From assembly GCA_947454235.1 (NCBI GenBank), contig CANGIY010000004.1, forward strand, positions 124,001-188,000: 64,000 nt of DNA, given 5' to 3'. Position 1 is the stretch's first letter; the number at the start of each line of letters is the position of its first letter. The DNA comes from Chitinophagaceae bacterium (GTDB lineage: Bacteria; Bacteroidota; Bacteroidia; Chitinophagales; Chitinophagaceae). Positions 46,867 to 56,678 of the stretch are shown here, one piece after another. The notes under the pieces were generated by a model that saw nothing but the letters and a program-made list of their open reading frames with translations, did not search any database and was not told where the DNA came from. The position numbers were made by a program, and so were the translations under genes.

Positions 46867-48289
46867 GCCGAAACAGTATAAAATTGTTATTGTTGACGAT
46901 GATGAAGAAGATTTCTTCATCACTTCAGCCTACATCAGTTTGTTTTCTGCCGGGCGATTTGACCTTGTTTGGAGCTCTACCTTTGCCGAAGGCGTTGAAA
47001 AGTTCAAGTCGGGAGAGTATGATTTGTTCTTTGTCGATTATTTGCTGGGGCAATATTCGGGTGTGGACTTTTTAAAAGCAGTGAACGCCAACCAATCTGA
47101 TATTCCGGTGATTTTGCTTACGGGCAAGGGTAATAAACAGGTAGATATGCAGGCAATGGAACTTGGTGCTGTAGACTATCTATCGAAAGGAGAACTGAAC
47201 GAAGAAAAACTGGAGCGCACAATAAGATATGCAATTGAGCGCGCAGCCACATTGAGGGCACTGCGTGAAAGTGAGCGTAAGTTCAGAAGTGTATTTGAAA
47301 CGAGTAAGGATATCATTTTTATCACTGACGCCGATTTGAACATAAAGGAAGTGAATGATGCAGTAACTCAACTTTCAGGATTTACAAAAGATGAGGCCAG
47401 AACAAGTAATTTAAGCAGGTATATTCCTGCTCTGTTGCTTGAGCAATGGAAAATGAATGACCCGGCGGCACCTGATTTTTATGAAGCTGATATAACATTT
47501 AAAGATAAAGCAGGGGCTGACCGAGCGTTTATTTTAACTATTATCAGGCAAACCGACCAAGTGCAGGGTATTTCTTATTTAGGGGTGGCGCATGATATTA
47601 CCGATTTGAGGAATATTGAAAAAGCGAGACTGATGTCAGAAAAACTTGGAGCTTCAGCTAGGTTGGCAAAAACAATTGCACACGAAATTCGAAATCCGCT
47701 CAATAACATTCAACTGTCTATTGAACAACTGACCGCTACGCCGGTCGATGAAGATGCCCAACTCTATTTGGGTATAATTGATAGGAATGCACAGAGAATC
47801 AATGTCTTAATAAAGGATTTACTTGAAAATGCTGTGCCGGTAGAACAGACTTTGGTAGCAGGCGATTTGGTTGAATTGCTTTTAGAAATTCTCGACGAAT
47901 CGGACGATAAACTTAAACTCAACCAAATAAACCTGAAATTGAAATTGCCTGCCGAAAGGGTAGTGATACCCATGGAACGCAGTAAGTTGAAGCTGGCATT
48001 GCTGAATATTTTCAACAATGCAATTGAGGCGATGTCAGAGACTGGAAAAAAAATATTGACAGTTGGTTTAAAGGCGGGCAAAAGTGCACCGGTTTTGGAA
48101 ATTGTGGATACGGGATGTGGAATTAGTGAGGAAAATATTCTACAAATTTTTGAGCCCCATTACACGCGCAAGAAAAACGGCATTGGGCTGGGGCTCACGT
48201 TTGCATTGAACATTATTCATAGCCATAAAGCCCAAATGAATGTCTCTTCTAAAATAGGTGAGGGTACTACTTTTCTTATTAGGTTTTAG
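46856..48289 (+). CDS. Receiver-PAS-histidine kinase hybrid
   Basis: I chose the ATG at 46856 (MTSKPKQYKIVIVDDDEED), giving 477 residues; the frame opens 33 nt upstream without family similarity. The N-terminal receiver spans about 1-125 (phospho-Asp in YDLFFVDYLLG) and a PAS domain about 135-255 (ISYLGVAHDITDLRNIEKA). HisKA has AKTIAHEIRNPLNNI (His near 276). The HATPase domain has NIFNNAIEAM, IVDTGCGIS and GIGLGLTFALNIIHSH. A receiver at the N-terminus of a kinase suggests it is itself controlled by an upstream kinase, possibly the PAS kinase whose gene it overlaps. Confidence 0.9.
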   Translation: MTSKPKQYKIVIVDDDEEDFFITSAYISLFSAGRFDLVWSSTFAEGVEKFKSGEYDLFFVDYLLGQYSGVDFLKAVNANQSDIPVILLTGKGNKQVDMQAMELGAVDYLSKGELNEEKLERTIRYAIERAATLRALRESERKFRSVFETSKDIIFITDADLNIKEVNDAVTQLSGFTKDEARTSNLSRYIPALLLEQWKMNDPAAPDFYEADITFKDKAGADRAFILTIIRQTDQVQGISYLGVAHDITDLRNIEKARLMSEKLGASARLAKTIAHEIRNPLNNIQLSIEQLTATPVDEDAQLYLGIIDRNAQRINVLIKDLLENAVPVEQTLVAGDLVELLLEILDESDDKLKLNQINLKLKLPAERVVIPMERSKLKLALLNIFNNAIEAMSETGKKILTVGLKAGKSAPVLEIVDTGCGISEENILQIFEPHYTRKKNGIGLGLTFALNIIHSHKAQMNVSSKIGEGTTFLIRF

Positions 48290-48293
48290 GGTT

Positions 48294-48653
48294 TTATGCC
48301 AATTGGATATTGTCAATTTTAGTTTCTAGGTCTTTCAATTTCAATGGTTTCTCTAAGACCCCGAAATGAGTGTGGGCAGGCATTTTAGGGCATATAGCCG
48401 CATAAGCACTTATCAGCAAAAAGTGCAAAAAAGGAAAGCGCGCTGCCAGTTCAGGGGCGGCATTCCAGCCTTGCCCGTCGGGTAAGTTATTGTCCATCAC
48501 TACCAAATCGGGCTGTTCAGTTTTAATGATTTCGGCACCCGCTGCTAGGGTGTTGGTGATAAGCACTTTGTAGTTTTTCTTACTGAAAAAAGATTGCAGC
48601 AATAACCCAAAGTCTTGTTCGTCGTCTATTATTAATACTTTCTTGAGTGGCAT
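48294..48653 (-). CDS. Single-domain response regulator
   Basis: This 119-residue receiver has LIIDDEQDFG at the N-terminus and phospho-Asp in LVVMDNNLPDG (about residue 52). LLISAYAA and VLEKPLK supply the Thr/Ser and Lys positions. There is no output domain. It converges on the hybrid kinase gene with a 4-nt gap and is a likely phosphorelay partner. Confidence 0.88.
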   Translation of the reverse strand: MPLKKVLIIDDEQDFGLLLQSFFSKKNYKVLITNTLAAGAEIIKTEQPDLVVMDNNLPDGQGWNAAPELAARFPFLHFLLISAYAAICPKMPAHTHFGVLEKPLKLKDLETKIDNIQLA

Positions 48654-48694
48654 ATTGTATTCAATAAATCCTATAAGGCAAATTCTGTGCCGGA

Positions 48695-49126
48695 CTATCG
48701 GGGAATCGATGCTATTTTAATCCAATAGGTGCGTAAGACTTTAATTGTTTCAAGCAGTGTTGCATAATCGCCCGGTTTTGAAATATAAGAATTGGCTCCC
48801 AAGGCATAACATTTTTTCATTTCCTGTTCGTTGTGGGTAGTACTGAAAACGATGACGGGGATGTGCTTAAAAACGGGGTGTTTTTTTAGTTCTTCAAGCG
48901 TTTCTCTCCCATCTTTCATGGGCATGTTTAAGTCGAGCAATATAAAGCGCGGGTAAATTGCTTCAATTCCTTTTTCCAACTCGCGTTCAAGGTAATGTTC
49001 TAATTCAATGCCGTTGCGCACAAATTCGAGCCGGTCTTTAAACCCATTTTCATCAAAAGCCGTTTTCAGAATGAACCTGTCATCCTCATCATCCTCAGCT
49101 ATTAAAATGAAAACTTCTTCTGCCAT
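48695..49126 (-). CDS. Single-domain response regulator (Rcp1/CheY-like)
   Basis: This 143-residue receiver has the Rcp-type start LIAEDDEDDRFIL, phospho-Asp in FILLDLNMPMKDG (about residue 69), VFSTTHNEQE and the Lys motif YISKPGDY. Such receivers often pair with PAS/bacteriophytochrome kinases. It lies 41 nt upstream of the other minus-strand receiver, so the two may be co-transcribed. Confidence 0.9.
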   Translation of the reverse strand: MAEEVFILIAEDDEDDRFILKTAFDENGFKDRLEFVRNGIELEHYLERELEKGIEAIYPRFILLDLNMPMKDGRETLEELKKHPVFKHIPVIVFSTTHNEQEMKKCYALGANSYISKPGDYATLLETIKVLRTYWIKIASIPR

Positions 49127-49208
49127 TTGGGTGTTGTAAAGGTAGAGAAAAGCAAGACTATTGTTTCAATCTAAGTTCACATTCCATAACCAATCAGTAG
49201 CTAATCAA

Positions 49209-51869
49209 CTACATCAATGGTCGCAACCATTTTTCAGCATCTTTAGTTTCCCAGTTTTTTCTGGAAGTATAGTCTGCTGCCTGGTCGGGGAGTATTTTAT
49301 TGATGCCAAAGTATGTGCTTTCAGGGTGCCCGAAATACCATCCGCAAACCGAAGATGCCGGGTACATGGCTAGCGATTCAGTAAGTTGAATGCCGGTATG
49401 TTCGGTGACATGCAGCATCTCAAACAGCTTTATTTTTTCGGTATGGTCGGGGCAGGCAGGGTAGCCCGGTGCCGGTCTAATGCCTTGGTATTGTTCTTTT
49501 ATTAACTCGTCGTTGGTGAGGGTTTCATTGCTCGCATATCCCCAAAGGTCGGTTCTTACTTTCTTGTGGAGTAATTCAGCAAATGCCTCGGCAAGCCTGT
49601 CGGCCAATGCCTGCAACATGATTTTGTGGTAGTCGTCGTGGTCATTTACAAAGCGTTTAATATGAGGATCTAAGCCACCTATCGAAACTGCAAAAGCACC
49701 CATATAGTCGTTTGTGCCTACAAAATCAGCCAACGACATGTTGGCTATGCCTTTTGCTTTCTTGCTTTGCTGGCGTAAAAACTCAAGGTGTTGTAATGGG
49801 CTTCCATCGGTGTTAAGTACTGTAATTGAGTCGGGGGCAGTTTTATTGGCTTGCCACAAACCCACAACGCCATTGGCTTGCAACCAGTTTTCATTGATTA
49901 TCTGTCTGAGCATTTTTTGTGCATCGTCAAAAAGCGTTTGCGCTTGTTTTCCCAAATTGGTATCCTGCAAAATGGCAGGGTACTTACCCTTCATTTCCCA
50001 TGTAATGAAGAAAGGAGTCCAGTCTATGAACTGAGCTATTTCCTGAATAGAGTAGTTGGTAAATACTGTTTCCCCTAATTTGTTGGGTTTTACGGGTGTG
50101 TGTGCCGTGCCAGGTACAAAACAGTTTTCACGAGCGGCTGCCAAGCTTATATATTGCTTATCGGCATTTTTATTTTCGAAATCGGTTCTTAGCTGTTGGT
50201 ATTCTTTGCTTATGTTTTCCAGAAATCCGCTCTTTGCTTCTTTATTCAAAAGACTTCCGGCTACGGTCACACTTCTGCCTGCATCAAGTACGTGTACAAC
50301 GCCATGCGGGTATTGAGGCGCTATTTTTACTGCAGTATGCATGCGGCTGGTAGTTGCGCCACCTATCAAAAGGGGTTGCGTCATGTTGCGGAGTTTCATC
50401 TCTGCTGCAACATTCACCATTTCATCAAGCGAAGGAGTTATCAATCCACTCAAACCAATGATATCAGCGTTTTCTTTGATGGCAGTTTCCAGAATTTTAT
50501 CGGCAGGCACCATCACGCCCAGGTCTATTATTTCGTAGCCGTTGCATGCAAGCACTACACCCACAATGTTTTTACCAATGTCGTGGACATCGCCTTTTAC
50601 AGTAGCAAGCAATATCTTAGGCGTGTTGTTTCCGGCAACAATGCCGTTTTTAGCAAGGTTCTGTTTCTCCGCTTCTATGTAAGGTAGCAACCATGCCACA
50701 CTTTTCTTCATCACCCTGGCGCTTTTCACCACTTGCGGTAAGAACATTTTACCCGAACCAAACAGGTCTCCCACCACATTCATGCCGTCCATCAAAGGAC
50801 CTTCAATCACTTTCAGGGGGGCAATATATTTTATACGCGCTTCTTCGGTGTCAGCGTCTATATGGTCGGTAATGCCGTGTACCAGTGCGTGTTTCAGCCT
50901 TTCTTCAACACTTCCGAGTCGCCATGTTTCGTCTTTCTTTTCCTCTTTTCCTTTTGCTTTTACCGTTTCAGCAAACTTGATGAGTTTTTCGGTTGACTCA
51001 GGATTTCGGTTGAGAATGACATCTTCGCATAACTCGCGCAACTGAAGTTCAATATCGTCATAAACAGGTAGTGCCCCTGCATTCACAATGCCCATATCCA
51101 TACCGGCTTTAATAGCATGATACAAGAAAACACTGTGCATTGCTTCGCGTACAGGTTCATTGCCGCGGAATGAAAAAGAAACATTACTCACGCCGCCGCT
51201 TACCTTGGTTGTTGGCATTGCGGATTTTATTTGGCGGGTTGCTTCAATAAAATCAACTCCATAGTTGTTATGTTCTTCAATGCCGGTAGCAACAGCAAAT
51301 ATATTAGGGTCAAAGATGATGTCTTCAGGAGGGAAATTGAGTTTTTCGGTGAGTATATTAAAGGCGCGTTTCGAGATGTTTACTTTCTTATCGAGTGTAT
51401 CTGCTTGTCCGTTTTCATCAAATGCCATTACAATAACGGCAGCTCCAAAGTTTCGGCATATTTCAGCTTGTTCAAGAAACTTTGCTTCGCCTTCTTTCAG
51501 AGAAATAGAGTTAACAATGCACTTGCCCTGTATGCATTTTAAACCGGCCTGGATAATGCTGAACTTGGAAGAGTCGAGCATAATAGGGATTTTGGCAATA
51601 TCGGGTTCAGCCTGCAACAAATTGATAAAGGTGGTCATTGCCTTTTCTCCATCAAGTAGGGCATCGTCCATATTTACATCGAGTATTTGTGCACCACTTT
51701 CTACTTGTTGGCGGGCAACAGAAAGTGCTTCTTCGTAATTGTTCTCACGAATCAGGCGGGCGAACTTTTTAGAACCAGTTACATTGGTTCTTTCTCCAAC
51801 ATTGATGAAATTTGATTCCGGGCGAATGGTCAGCGGTTCAAGGCCGCTTAACTGCATATATTGAGTCAA
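49209..51869 (-). CDS. metH: Methionine synthase MetH, C-terminal modules only (no homocysteine domain)
   Basis: B12-dependent methyl transfer from methyltetrahydrofolate. The 886 residues begin directly with the pterin-binding domain ([20 protein letters not shown], about 20-290). The helical cap (about 320-415), the B12 Rossmann domain with DVHDIGKN (lower-axial His429) and [12 protein letters not shown], and the AdoMet activation domain (about 600-886, [15 protein letters not shown]) follow. The N-terminal zinc homocysteine domain of full-length MetH (about 1200 residues) is missing and must be encoded elsewhere, as is usual in Bacteroidota. The gene is monocistronic. Confidence 0.95.
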   Translation of the reverse strand: MTQYMQLSGLEPLTIRPESNFINVGERTNVTGSKKFARLIRENNYEEALSVARQQVESGAQILDVNMDDALLDGEKAMTTFINLLQAEPDIAKIPIMLDSSKFSIIQAGLKCIQGKCIVNSISLKEGEAKFLEQAEICRNFGAAVIVMAFDENGQADTLDKKVNISKRAFNILTEKLNFPPEDIIFDPNIFAVATGIEEHNNYGVDFIEATRQIKSAMPTTKVSGGVSNVSFSFRGNEPVREAMHSVFLYHAIKAGMDMGIVNAGALPVYDDIELQLRELCEDVILNRNPESTEKLIKFAETVKAKGKEEKKDETWRLGSVEERLKHALVHGITDHIDADTEEARIKYIAPLKVIEGPLMDGMNVVGDLFGSGKMFLPQVVKSARVMKKSVAWLLPYIEAEKQNLAKNGIVAGNNTPKILLATVKGDVHDIGKNIVGVVLACNGYEIIDLGVMVPADKILETAIKENADIIGLSGLITPSLDEMVNVAAEMKLRNMTQPLLIGGATTSRMHTAVKIAPQYPHGVVHVLDAGRSVTVAGSLLNKEAKSGFLENISKEYQQLRTDFENKNADKQYISLAAARENCFVPGTAHTPVKPNKLGETVFTNYSIQEIAQFIDWTPFFITWEMKGKYPAILQDTNLGKQAQTLFDDAQKMLRQIINENWLQANGVVGLWQANKTAPDSITVLNTDGSPLQHLEFLRQQSKKAKGIANMSLADFVGTNDYMGAFAVSIGGLDPHIKRFVNDHDDYHKIMLQALADRLAEAFAELLHKKVRTDLWGYASNETLTNDELIKEQYQGIRPAPGYPACPDHTEKIKLFEMLHVTEHTGIQLTESLAMYPASSVCGWYFGHPESTYFGINKILPDQAADYTSRKNWETKDAEKWLRPLM

Positions 51870-52125
51870 TTCAGGTAATGGTTAATTTGCATCAAAGTTA
51901 ACTAGTGAATGCGAAACTGCCTTCAAATGAATTGAAAACAGTAAATTGAAGCCACGTTGAAGTGGTTTTATTTGAAGTTGAAAAATATACGTGCGTTTTT
52001 GCACCCTTGTATCGTAATAATTCTTACTTTCACCCAACCAATTTGACCACAAGCGTGTCTTGTGTATAATGGGCTATGTATTAAAGACAATCCCTGAATT
52101 TAATGTCTTTAAATCAATTACTACA

Positions 52126-53172
52126 ATGAGGAAACTTATATTAGGTTGTAGCTTGTCGTTAATGAGTCTTGTGGCTTCGGCGCAGGATATACATTTTACG
52201 CAATACTTCTCAGCGCCGCTTACGCTTAACCCGGCTTTGGCTGGTCTTATTCAACAAGATATAAGGCTATCAGCGAACTACAGGTCGCAATGGGCGTCAG
52301 TGTCTGCCAATCCGTATACTACAATGACAGCTTCAGTTGATGCAGCCATTTTGAAAGGTAAGTTGGCTGATGGCGATGCGTTGGGCGTAGGTGCACTTAT
52401 GATTTATGATAAGTCGGGTTCTGGTGCGCTTACCAACACTACTGCCGCATTCAATATCGCATACCACAAGGGTTTTGGTCGTGATAAACTGCAACACATC
52501 TCATTGGGTGTACAAGCAGGAATGGTGTCTAAAGCTATTGATTATAGTAATTTAATTTTCGCTGACGGAATTAATACATCTACAGGTACTATTATCACAG
52601 GTGCTACTCCGGGCGTAGGTAACATCAATCAGTCGCTTTCTTACATGGATATCAATGTAGGTGCAATGTGGTCGGGTAAAGTGAATGAGCATACAATGTT
52701 GTATGCCGGTACTTCTTACAACCACGTTACAAGCCCTACTGAAAATTTCATCGAAAACGGTTCTCACAATATTCACCCAAAAACAAATGTTTATCTGGGT
52801 GGTAACTTCAACTTAACTGATAGAACTACATTATATACTACAGGTTTGTATCAAACACAGGCAAAAGCTACCGAGGTAATGGTGGGTGCTGCCTTTGGTT
52901 ACATTATGAACTCTGACAGGGATATGGAATATGCGCGTAACACCATATTCTATATGGGAGGTTTTTATCGTCACTCTGATGCTATCAGCCCTTATGTAGC
53001 AATTGAGTGGGCAAAAGCAAAAATAGGTTTGAACTACGATATTAATGGATCACGATTCTCAACTGCTACTAATGGCATGGGAGCATTGGAGGTATCATTC
53101 ATTTATTTTGGTAACATTAACCGTTACGAAAAAGCACCTGAATACAATTGGTCTTGTCCTAAAGTTTGGTAA
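52126..53172 (+). CDS. PorP/SprF family type IX secretion outer-membrane protein (copy 1)
   Basis: The ATG at 52126 begins a signal peptide (MRKLILGCSLSLMSLVASA, then Q); the upstream extension to 52060 looks non-coding. After it comes the family hallmark DIHFTQYFSAPLTLNPALAG, then a beta-barrel of about 330 residues ending in YNWSCPKVW. PorP/SprF proteins help surface-localise specific T9SS substrates. It is followed after 51 nt by a close paralogue. No giant adhesin gene is adjacent, as there often is. Confidence 0.92.
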   Translation: MRKLILGCSLSLMSLVASAQDIHFTQYFSAPLTLNPALAGLIQQDIRLSANYRSQWASVSANPYTTMTASVDAAILKGKLADGDALGVGALMIYDKSGSGALTNTTAAFNIAYHKGFGRDKLQHISLGVQAGMVSKAIDYSNLIFADGINTSTGTIITGATPGVGNINQSLSYMDINVGAMWSGKVNEHTMLYAGTSYNHVTSPTENFIENGSHNIHPKTNVYLGGNFNLTDRTTLYTTGLYQTQAKATEVMVGAAFGYIMNSDRDMEYARNTIFYMGGFYRHSDAISPYVAIEWAKAKIGLNYDINGSRFSTATNGMGALEVSFIYFGNINRYEKAPEYNWSCPKVW

Positions 53173-53223
53173 TCAAATTTACGATAGACTCAAAAAATAA
53201 CCTGACTTAAAAGAACAACTAAC

Positions 53224-54264
53224 ATGAAGAAATTAATTCCTGGCTTAGCATTAGTTTTGGGTTTGTCTGTACAGGCACATGCTCAGGACATGCACTTCTC
53301 TCAATATTTTACTTCACCGCTTACCCTTAACCCCGCTATGACTGGTTTAGTGCCTGATGACATAAGGGTTGCTGCTAACTACAGAAACCAATGGTCATCG
53401 GTATCATCTACTCCTTTCGTAACAGGGACTATTTCTTACGACATGGCAATGTTGAAAGGAAAACTGCCTGAAGGCGATGCTATGGGTATTGGCGGTATGC
53501 TCATTTACGATAAATCAGGTACAGGCGCATTAACCAATACAACTGCCGGTTTGTCTTTGGCATACCACAAAGGTTTTGGTGCTGAAAAAAAGCAACACAT
53601 TTCGTTGGCAGCTCAGGGTTACTTCGTTCAGAAAAGCCTTGATTTCGCAAAACTTAGATTCGAAGATCAGTTTGACCCTGCTACAGGAGGAACACCATAC
53701 ACAACTAACGAAAGGTTTGCTGCTGGCGATGTTACTTATGCCGACTTCAACGTTGGTGGTATGTATTCAGGAGCATTCGGTGAACATGCTAAAATGTATG
53801 TTGGTGGCTCTTATTATCACCTCACTCAGCCTGTAGAATCATTTATGGGCGGCACACACCAAATCCATTCCCGTTATACCGGTTATGCAGGTGGTGCGTT
53901 CGACTTGAATGAATTCACGGTATTGTATGCAAGTGCATTGTATCAGCAACAAGCTTCAGCACAAGAATTTTTGGTGGGTGGTGCAGTAGGTTTCATTTTG
54001 AACCCTGGTCACGACATGGAATTCCAAAAGAATACAGTACTTTATTTAGGTTCATGGTACCGCAACGGCGATGCATTGGCTCCTTATATTGGTATTGAAT
54101 GGGCTAAGGCTCGTATCGGTTTCAGCTACGACGTGAACATTTCTGGTTTCACTCCGGCAACGAATGGCTTTGGTGCTTACGAAATTTCATTGCTTTACTT
54201 CGGTAAAATCAACAAGCGCGATAAAGGACCTGAATACAATTGGTCTTGTCCGAAGTTGTATTAA
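53224..54264 (+). CDS. PorP/SprF family type IX secretion outer-membrane protein (copy 2)
   Basis: The signal peptide (MKKLIPGLALVLGLSVQAHA, then Q) is followed by DMHFSQYFTSPLTLNPAMTG and a barrel that tracks copy 1 throughout (LKGKL, GDAxGxGxxMIYDKSGTGALTNTTA). It ends in YNWSCPKLY. The pair arose by tandem duplication and has diverged substantially. A terminator lies 22 nt downstream. Confidence 0.92.
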   Translation: MKKLIPGLALVLGLSVQAHAQDMHFSQYFTSPLTLNPAMTGLVPDDIRVAANYRNQWSSVSSTPFVTGTISYDMAMLKGKLPEGDAMGIGGMLIYDKSGTGALTNTTAGLSLAYHKGFGAEKKQHISLAAQGYFVQKSLDFAKLRFEDQFDPATGGTPYTTNERFAAGDVTYADFNVGGMYSGAFGEHAKMYVGGSYYHLTQPVESFMGGTHQIHSRYTGYAGGAFDLNEFTVLYASALYQQQASAQEFLVGGAVGFILNPGHDMEFQKNTVLYLGSWYRNGDALAPYIGIEWAKARIGFSYDVNISGFTPATNGFGAYEISLLYFGKINKRDKGPEYNWSCPKLY

Positions 54265-54286
54265 TAGACAACATTTTTCAAAAGGT

Positions 54287-54319
54287 AAGCCGGCTAGTTT
54301 TAGTCGGCTTATTTTTTTT
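54287..54319 (+). terminator. Intrinsic terminator after the porP/sprF pair
   Basis: AAGCCGGCT (54287-54295) pairs with AGTCGGCTT (54302-54310) over 9 bp with one G-T wobble. The loop is 6 nt, followed by A and eight T. Confidence 0.9.
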
Positions 54320-54339
54320 GCCCTGTTATTCCCAACCTA

Positions 54340-54573
54340 GACGAAGCGTCCTCGCTTCGTCCAGGTCGAGATATCCTTCGCTCTCGCTCTCAGATTCGCT
54401 CCCAAAAACTCCACCCTGGTCGATGAGTCTCGCTTCGTCCTGATACAGAGCAAGCGTCTCGCTTGCAAAACCAACACCCTTAAGCCAACCAAACCAACTC
54501 AATCAAGCCCTGAATGCAACCTCTAGTCGAAGCGTCTCGCTTCGTCCTAACACTGAGCAAGCGTCTCGCTTGC
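54340..54573. repeat. Cluster of small palindromes (CGAAGCG/CGCTTCG and GCAAGCG/CGCTTGC)
   Basis: Palindrome A occurs at 54340-54361 (9-bp arms, loop TCCT) and 54528-54544 (7-bp arms, loop TCT), with a half copy near 54423-54440. Palindrome B, GCAAGCG-TCT-CGCTTGC, is perfect at 54450-54466 and 54557-54573. A and B alternate in two composite units about 107 bp apart. A stretch at about 54376-54401 resembles the CGCTC repeats at 6453-6538. It lies between the porP terminator and the convergent ABC gene; no gene is seen in this ~330-bp spacer. Confidence 0.8.
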
Positions 54574-54593
54574 AAACCCACAATCCTAATCAC

Positions 54594-56393
54594 CTATTTC
54601 CCAGCCATAGCAGGTTTTGGAGCGTCGTTTTTACGTTCTCCAATCTGTTGCCTCCACATGGCGTAGTAAAGACCTTTTTCATCAACCAGCGATTGGTGGT
54701 TGCCTGTTTCTACAATGTGGCCTTTTTCTAGTACGTAAATTTTATCGGCGTGCATGATGGTAGAAAGCCTGTGCGCAATCATAATTGTAATGTGCTCTCT
54801 ACCAGAAGTAACTTCTCTAATGGTTTTCGAGATTTCTTCTTCGGTGAGCGAGTCGAGCGCGGAAGTCGCTTCATCGAAAATCAACAAACGCGGGTGCCTG
54901 AGCAATGCGCGTGCAATAGAAATACGCTGGCGTTCACCACCCGAAAGTTTTAAACCGCCCTCACCAATTACAGTGTCCAATCCTTTTTCGGCGCGCGCCA
55001 GTAGGTTTTGGCACGATGCTTTTTTAAGCGCATCATTGATTTCCTCTTCGGTAGCGCCAGGGTTCACGAACAATAAATTCTCACGAATGGTGCCCGAGAA
55101 CAATTGAGGGTCCTGCGTTACAAGCCCCATTTGCATGCGCAGTTCTTCGAAGTTTATTTTACTGCCTTCGTGACCATTGTAAAAGATATTGCCTTCAATA
55201 GGGTGGTACAATCCCACCAAAAGTTTCACCATGGTTGTTTTACCACTGCCTGATGGACCAACAAAAGCAATTGTTTCACCAGTATTTACATTGAAACTAA
55301 TGTTCTCAATCGCAAGCCTGTTTGCAGTTTGGTGCTTGAATGAAACGCCTGAAAATTCAAGTTTTTTAATCTCATTAATAGCCTCAGGCTGCTCAGGGGT
55401 GTATTCTACTTTTTTCTCAAGCAGGGTATGAATGTTATTCAAAGAAGCTTCTGCTTCACGGTATGACATTATTACACTGCCAATTTCCTGCATTGGTCCG
55501 AAGATGAAGAAAGAATAGAACACCAGCGTAAGGTATTGCCCCGGTGATATGCTGCCCTTAAAAATAAACACTAACAAACTGAGGATAATCAACTGCCTGA
55601 GGAGGTTTACAAATGTGCCCTGAATGAAAGAAATCGTACGGATGCTGCGTACTTTTTTAAGTTCGAGTTGCAGAATTTTAATGGTAGTCGCGTTCAGCCT
55701 TCTAATTTCTTGTTGCGTGAGTCCAAGGCTTTTCACCAACTCAATATTACGTAATGATTCAGTAGTTGAACCAGCTAACGCGTTTGTTTCTTTTACAATC
55801 GTTTTTTGAACCGTTTTGATTCGTTTTGATAGCTGCCCAATCAGCAAGCCAAGTACCAGCGCACCACCTATATACACAAATGGCAGCATTACATTGATGC
55901 TCAAAGTGTAAGATATAACAATAGTGAGGCCCACAAGTGATGGCAGCAACACATTGAAAAACGCATTGATGAACTTCTCATTATCTGTACGAACCTTTTG
56001 GAGTACTGAAAGTGTCTGTCCGCTGCTTTGGTCTTCGAAATCTTGGTAAGGGAGGCGAAGCGCATGTTTCAAACCGTCGGTGTACAACTTAGCCCCAAAT
56101 TTCTGGATCACTACATTTACAGTATAGTCCTGGAAGTTTTTAGCAATCCGGGAAACCATTGCCACACCAACAAGAATACCTATAATTTTAAGTGCCCCTG
56201 AAAGATACAACGATATGTCGCGAGTAATATGCCCTTCTTTATCAACTGATAACGGGTGGTTTACAAAGTTATCGAGTAATTGTCCTGCGAAATACGGGTC
56301 TAACATCGAAAAACCCTGATTGATACCTGCGAGTACTATTGCGAGAATAATGAGCCACTTATGTGGTTTCAGGTACGATAAAAGCAATTTCAT
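54594..56393 (-). CDS. ABC transporter, fused permease and ATPase (MsbA-like)
   Basis: This is a half-transporter of the exporter type. Six transmembrane helices span about residues 1-310, starting MKLLLSYLKPHKWLIILAIV. The nucleotide-binding domain spans about 345-585: Walker A GPSGSGKTT, Q-loop LVTQDPQLFSG, signature LSGGERQR, Walker B LLIFDEAT and H-loop MIAHRLST. ATG 56393 gives 599 residues; the nine-codon extension upstream is not family-like. Lipid or drug export is likely, but the substrate is unresolved. A homodimer is expected since no partner gene is adjacent. Confidence 0.93.
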   Translation of the reverse strand: MKLLLSYLKPHKWLIILAIVLAGINQGFSMLDPYFAGQLLDNFVNHPLSVDKEGHITRDISLYLSGALKIIGILVGVAMVSRIAKNFQDYTVNVVIQKFGAKLYTDGLKHALRLPYQDFEDQSSGQTLSVLQKVRTDNEKFINAFFNVLLPSLVGLTIVISYTLSINVMLPFVYIGGALVLGLLIGQLSKRIKTVQKTIVKETNALAGSTTESLRNIELVKSLGLTQQEIRRLNATTIKILQLELKKVRSIRTISFIQGTFVNLLRQLIILSLLVFIFKGSISPGQYLTLVFYSFFIFGPMQEIGSVIMSYREAEASLNNIHTLLEKKVEYTPEQPEAINEIKKLEFSGVSFKHQTANRLAIENISFNVNTGETIAFVGPSGSGKTTMVKLLVGLYHPIEGNIFYNGHEGSKINFEELRMQMGLVTQDPQLFSGTIRENLLFVNPGATEEEINDALKKASCQNLLARAEKGLDTVIGEGGLKLSGGERQRISIARALLRHPRLLIFDEATSALDSLTEEEISKTIREVTSGREHITIMIAHRLSTIMHADKIYVLEKGHIVETGNHQSLVDEKGLYYAMWRQQIGERKNDAPKPAMAGK

Positions 56394-56650
56394 ATTGTGC
56401 AAAGGTAAGGGAGCAAGCACACCAACAAAATAACCTTTATGAATTTAACTATAAGCAAATTGAAAAGACGAAACTGTTGCGCTAGTGTATTGCTTTCAGC
56501 CAACTGCAAGTACAGTTTAGAAGGTAGTAAATAGCGAAAATGAAGGTTTATTTATACCCGGAATTTTGTGTCAGTTCTCCTCATCCCCAACCTCAAAGGG
56601 TGATTTTTGAAATCAGTTATTAAAAAACTTCGTATAGCCACCGTTATTTC

Positions 56651-56658
56651 TAATTTTG
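56651..56658 (+). promoter_or_regulatory. putative -7 promoter element of the M16 protease gene
   Basis: TAATTTTG fits TAnnTTTG and ends 20 nt before the ATG. The nearest TTTG upstream (56616-56619) is too far away for a normal -33 box. The spacer 56394-56650 shows no gene. Confidence 0.4.
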
Positions 56659-56678
56659 CAATCGCTAATTGTTAATCA

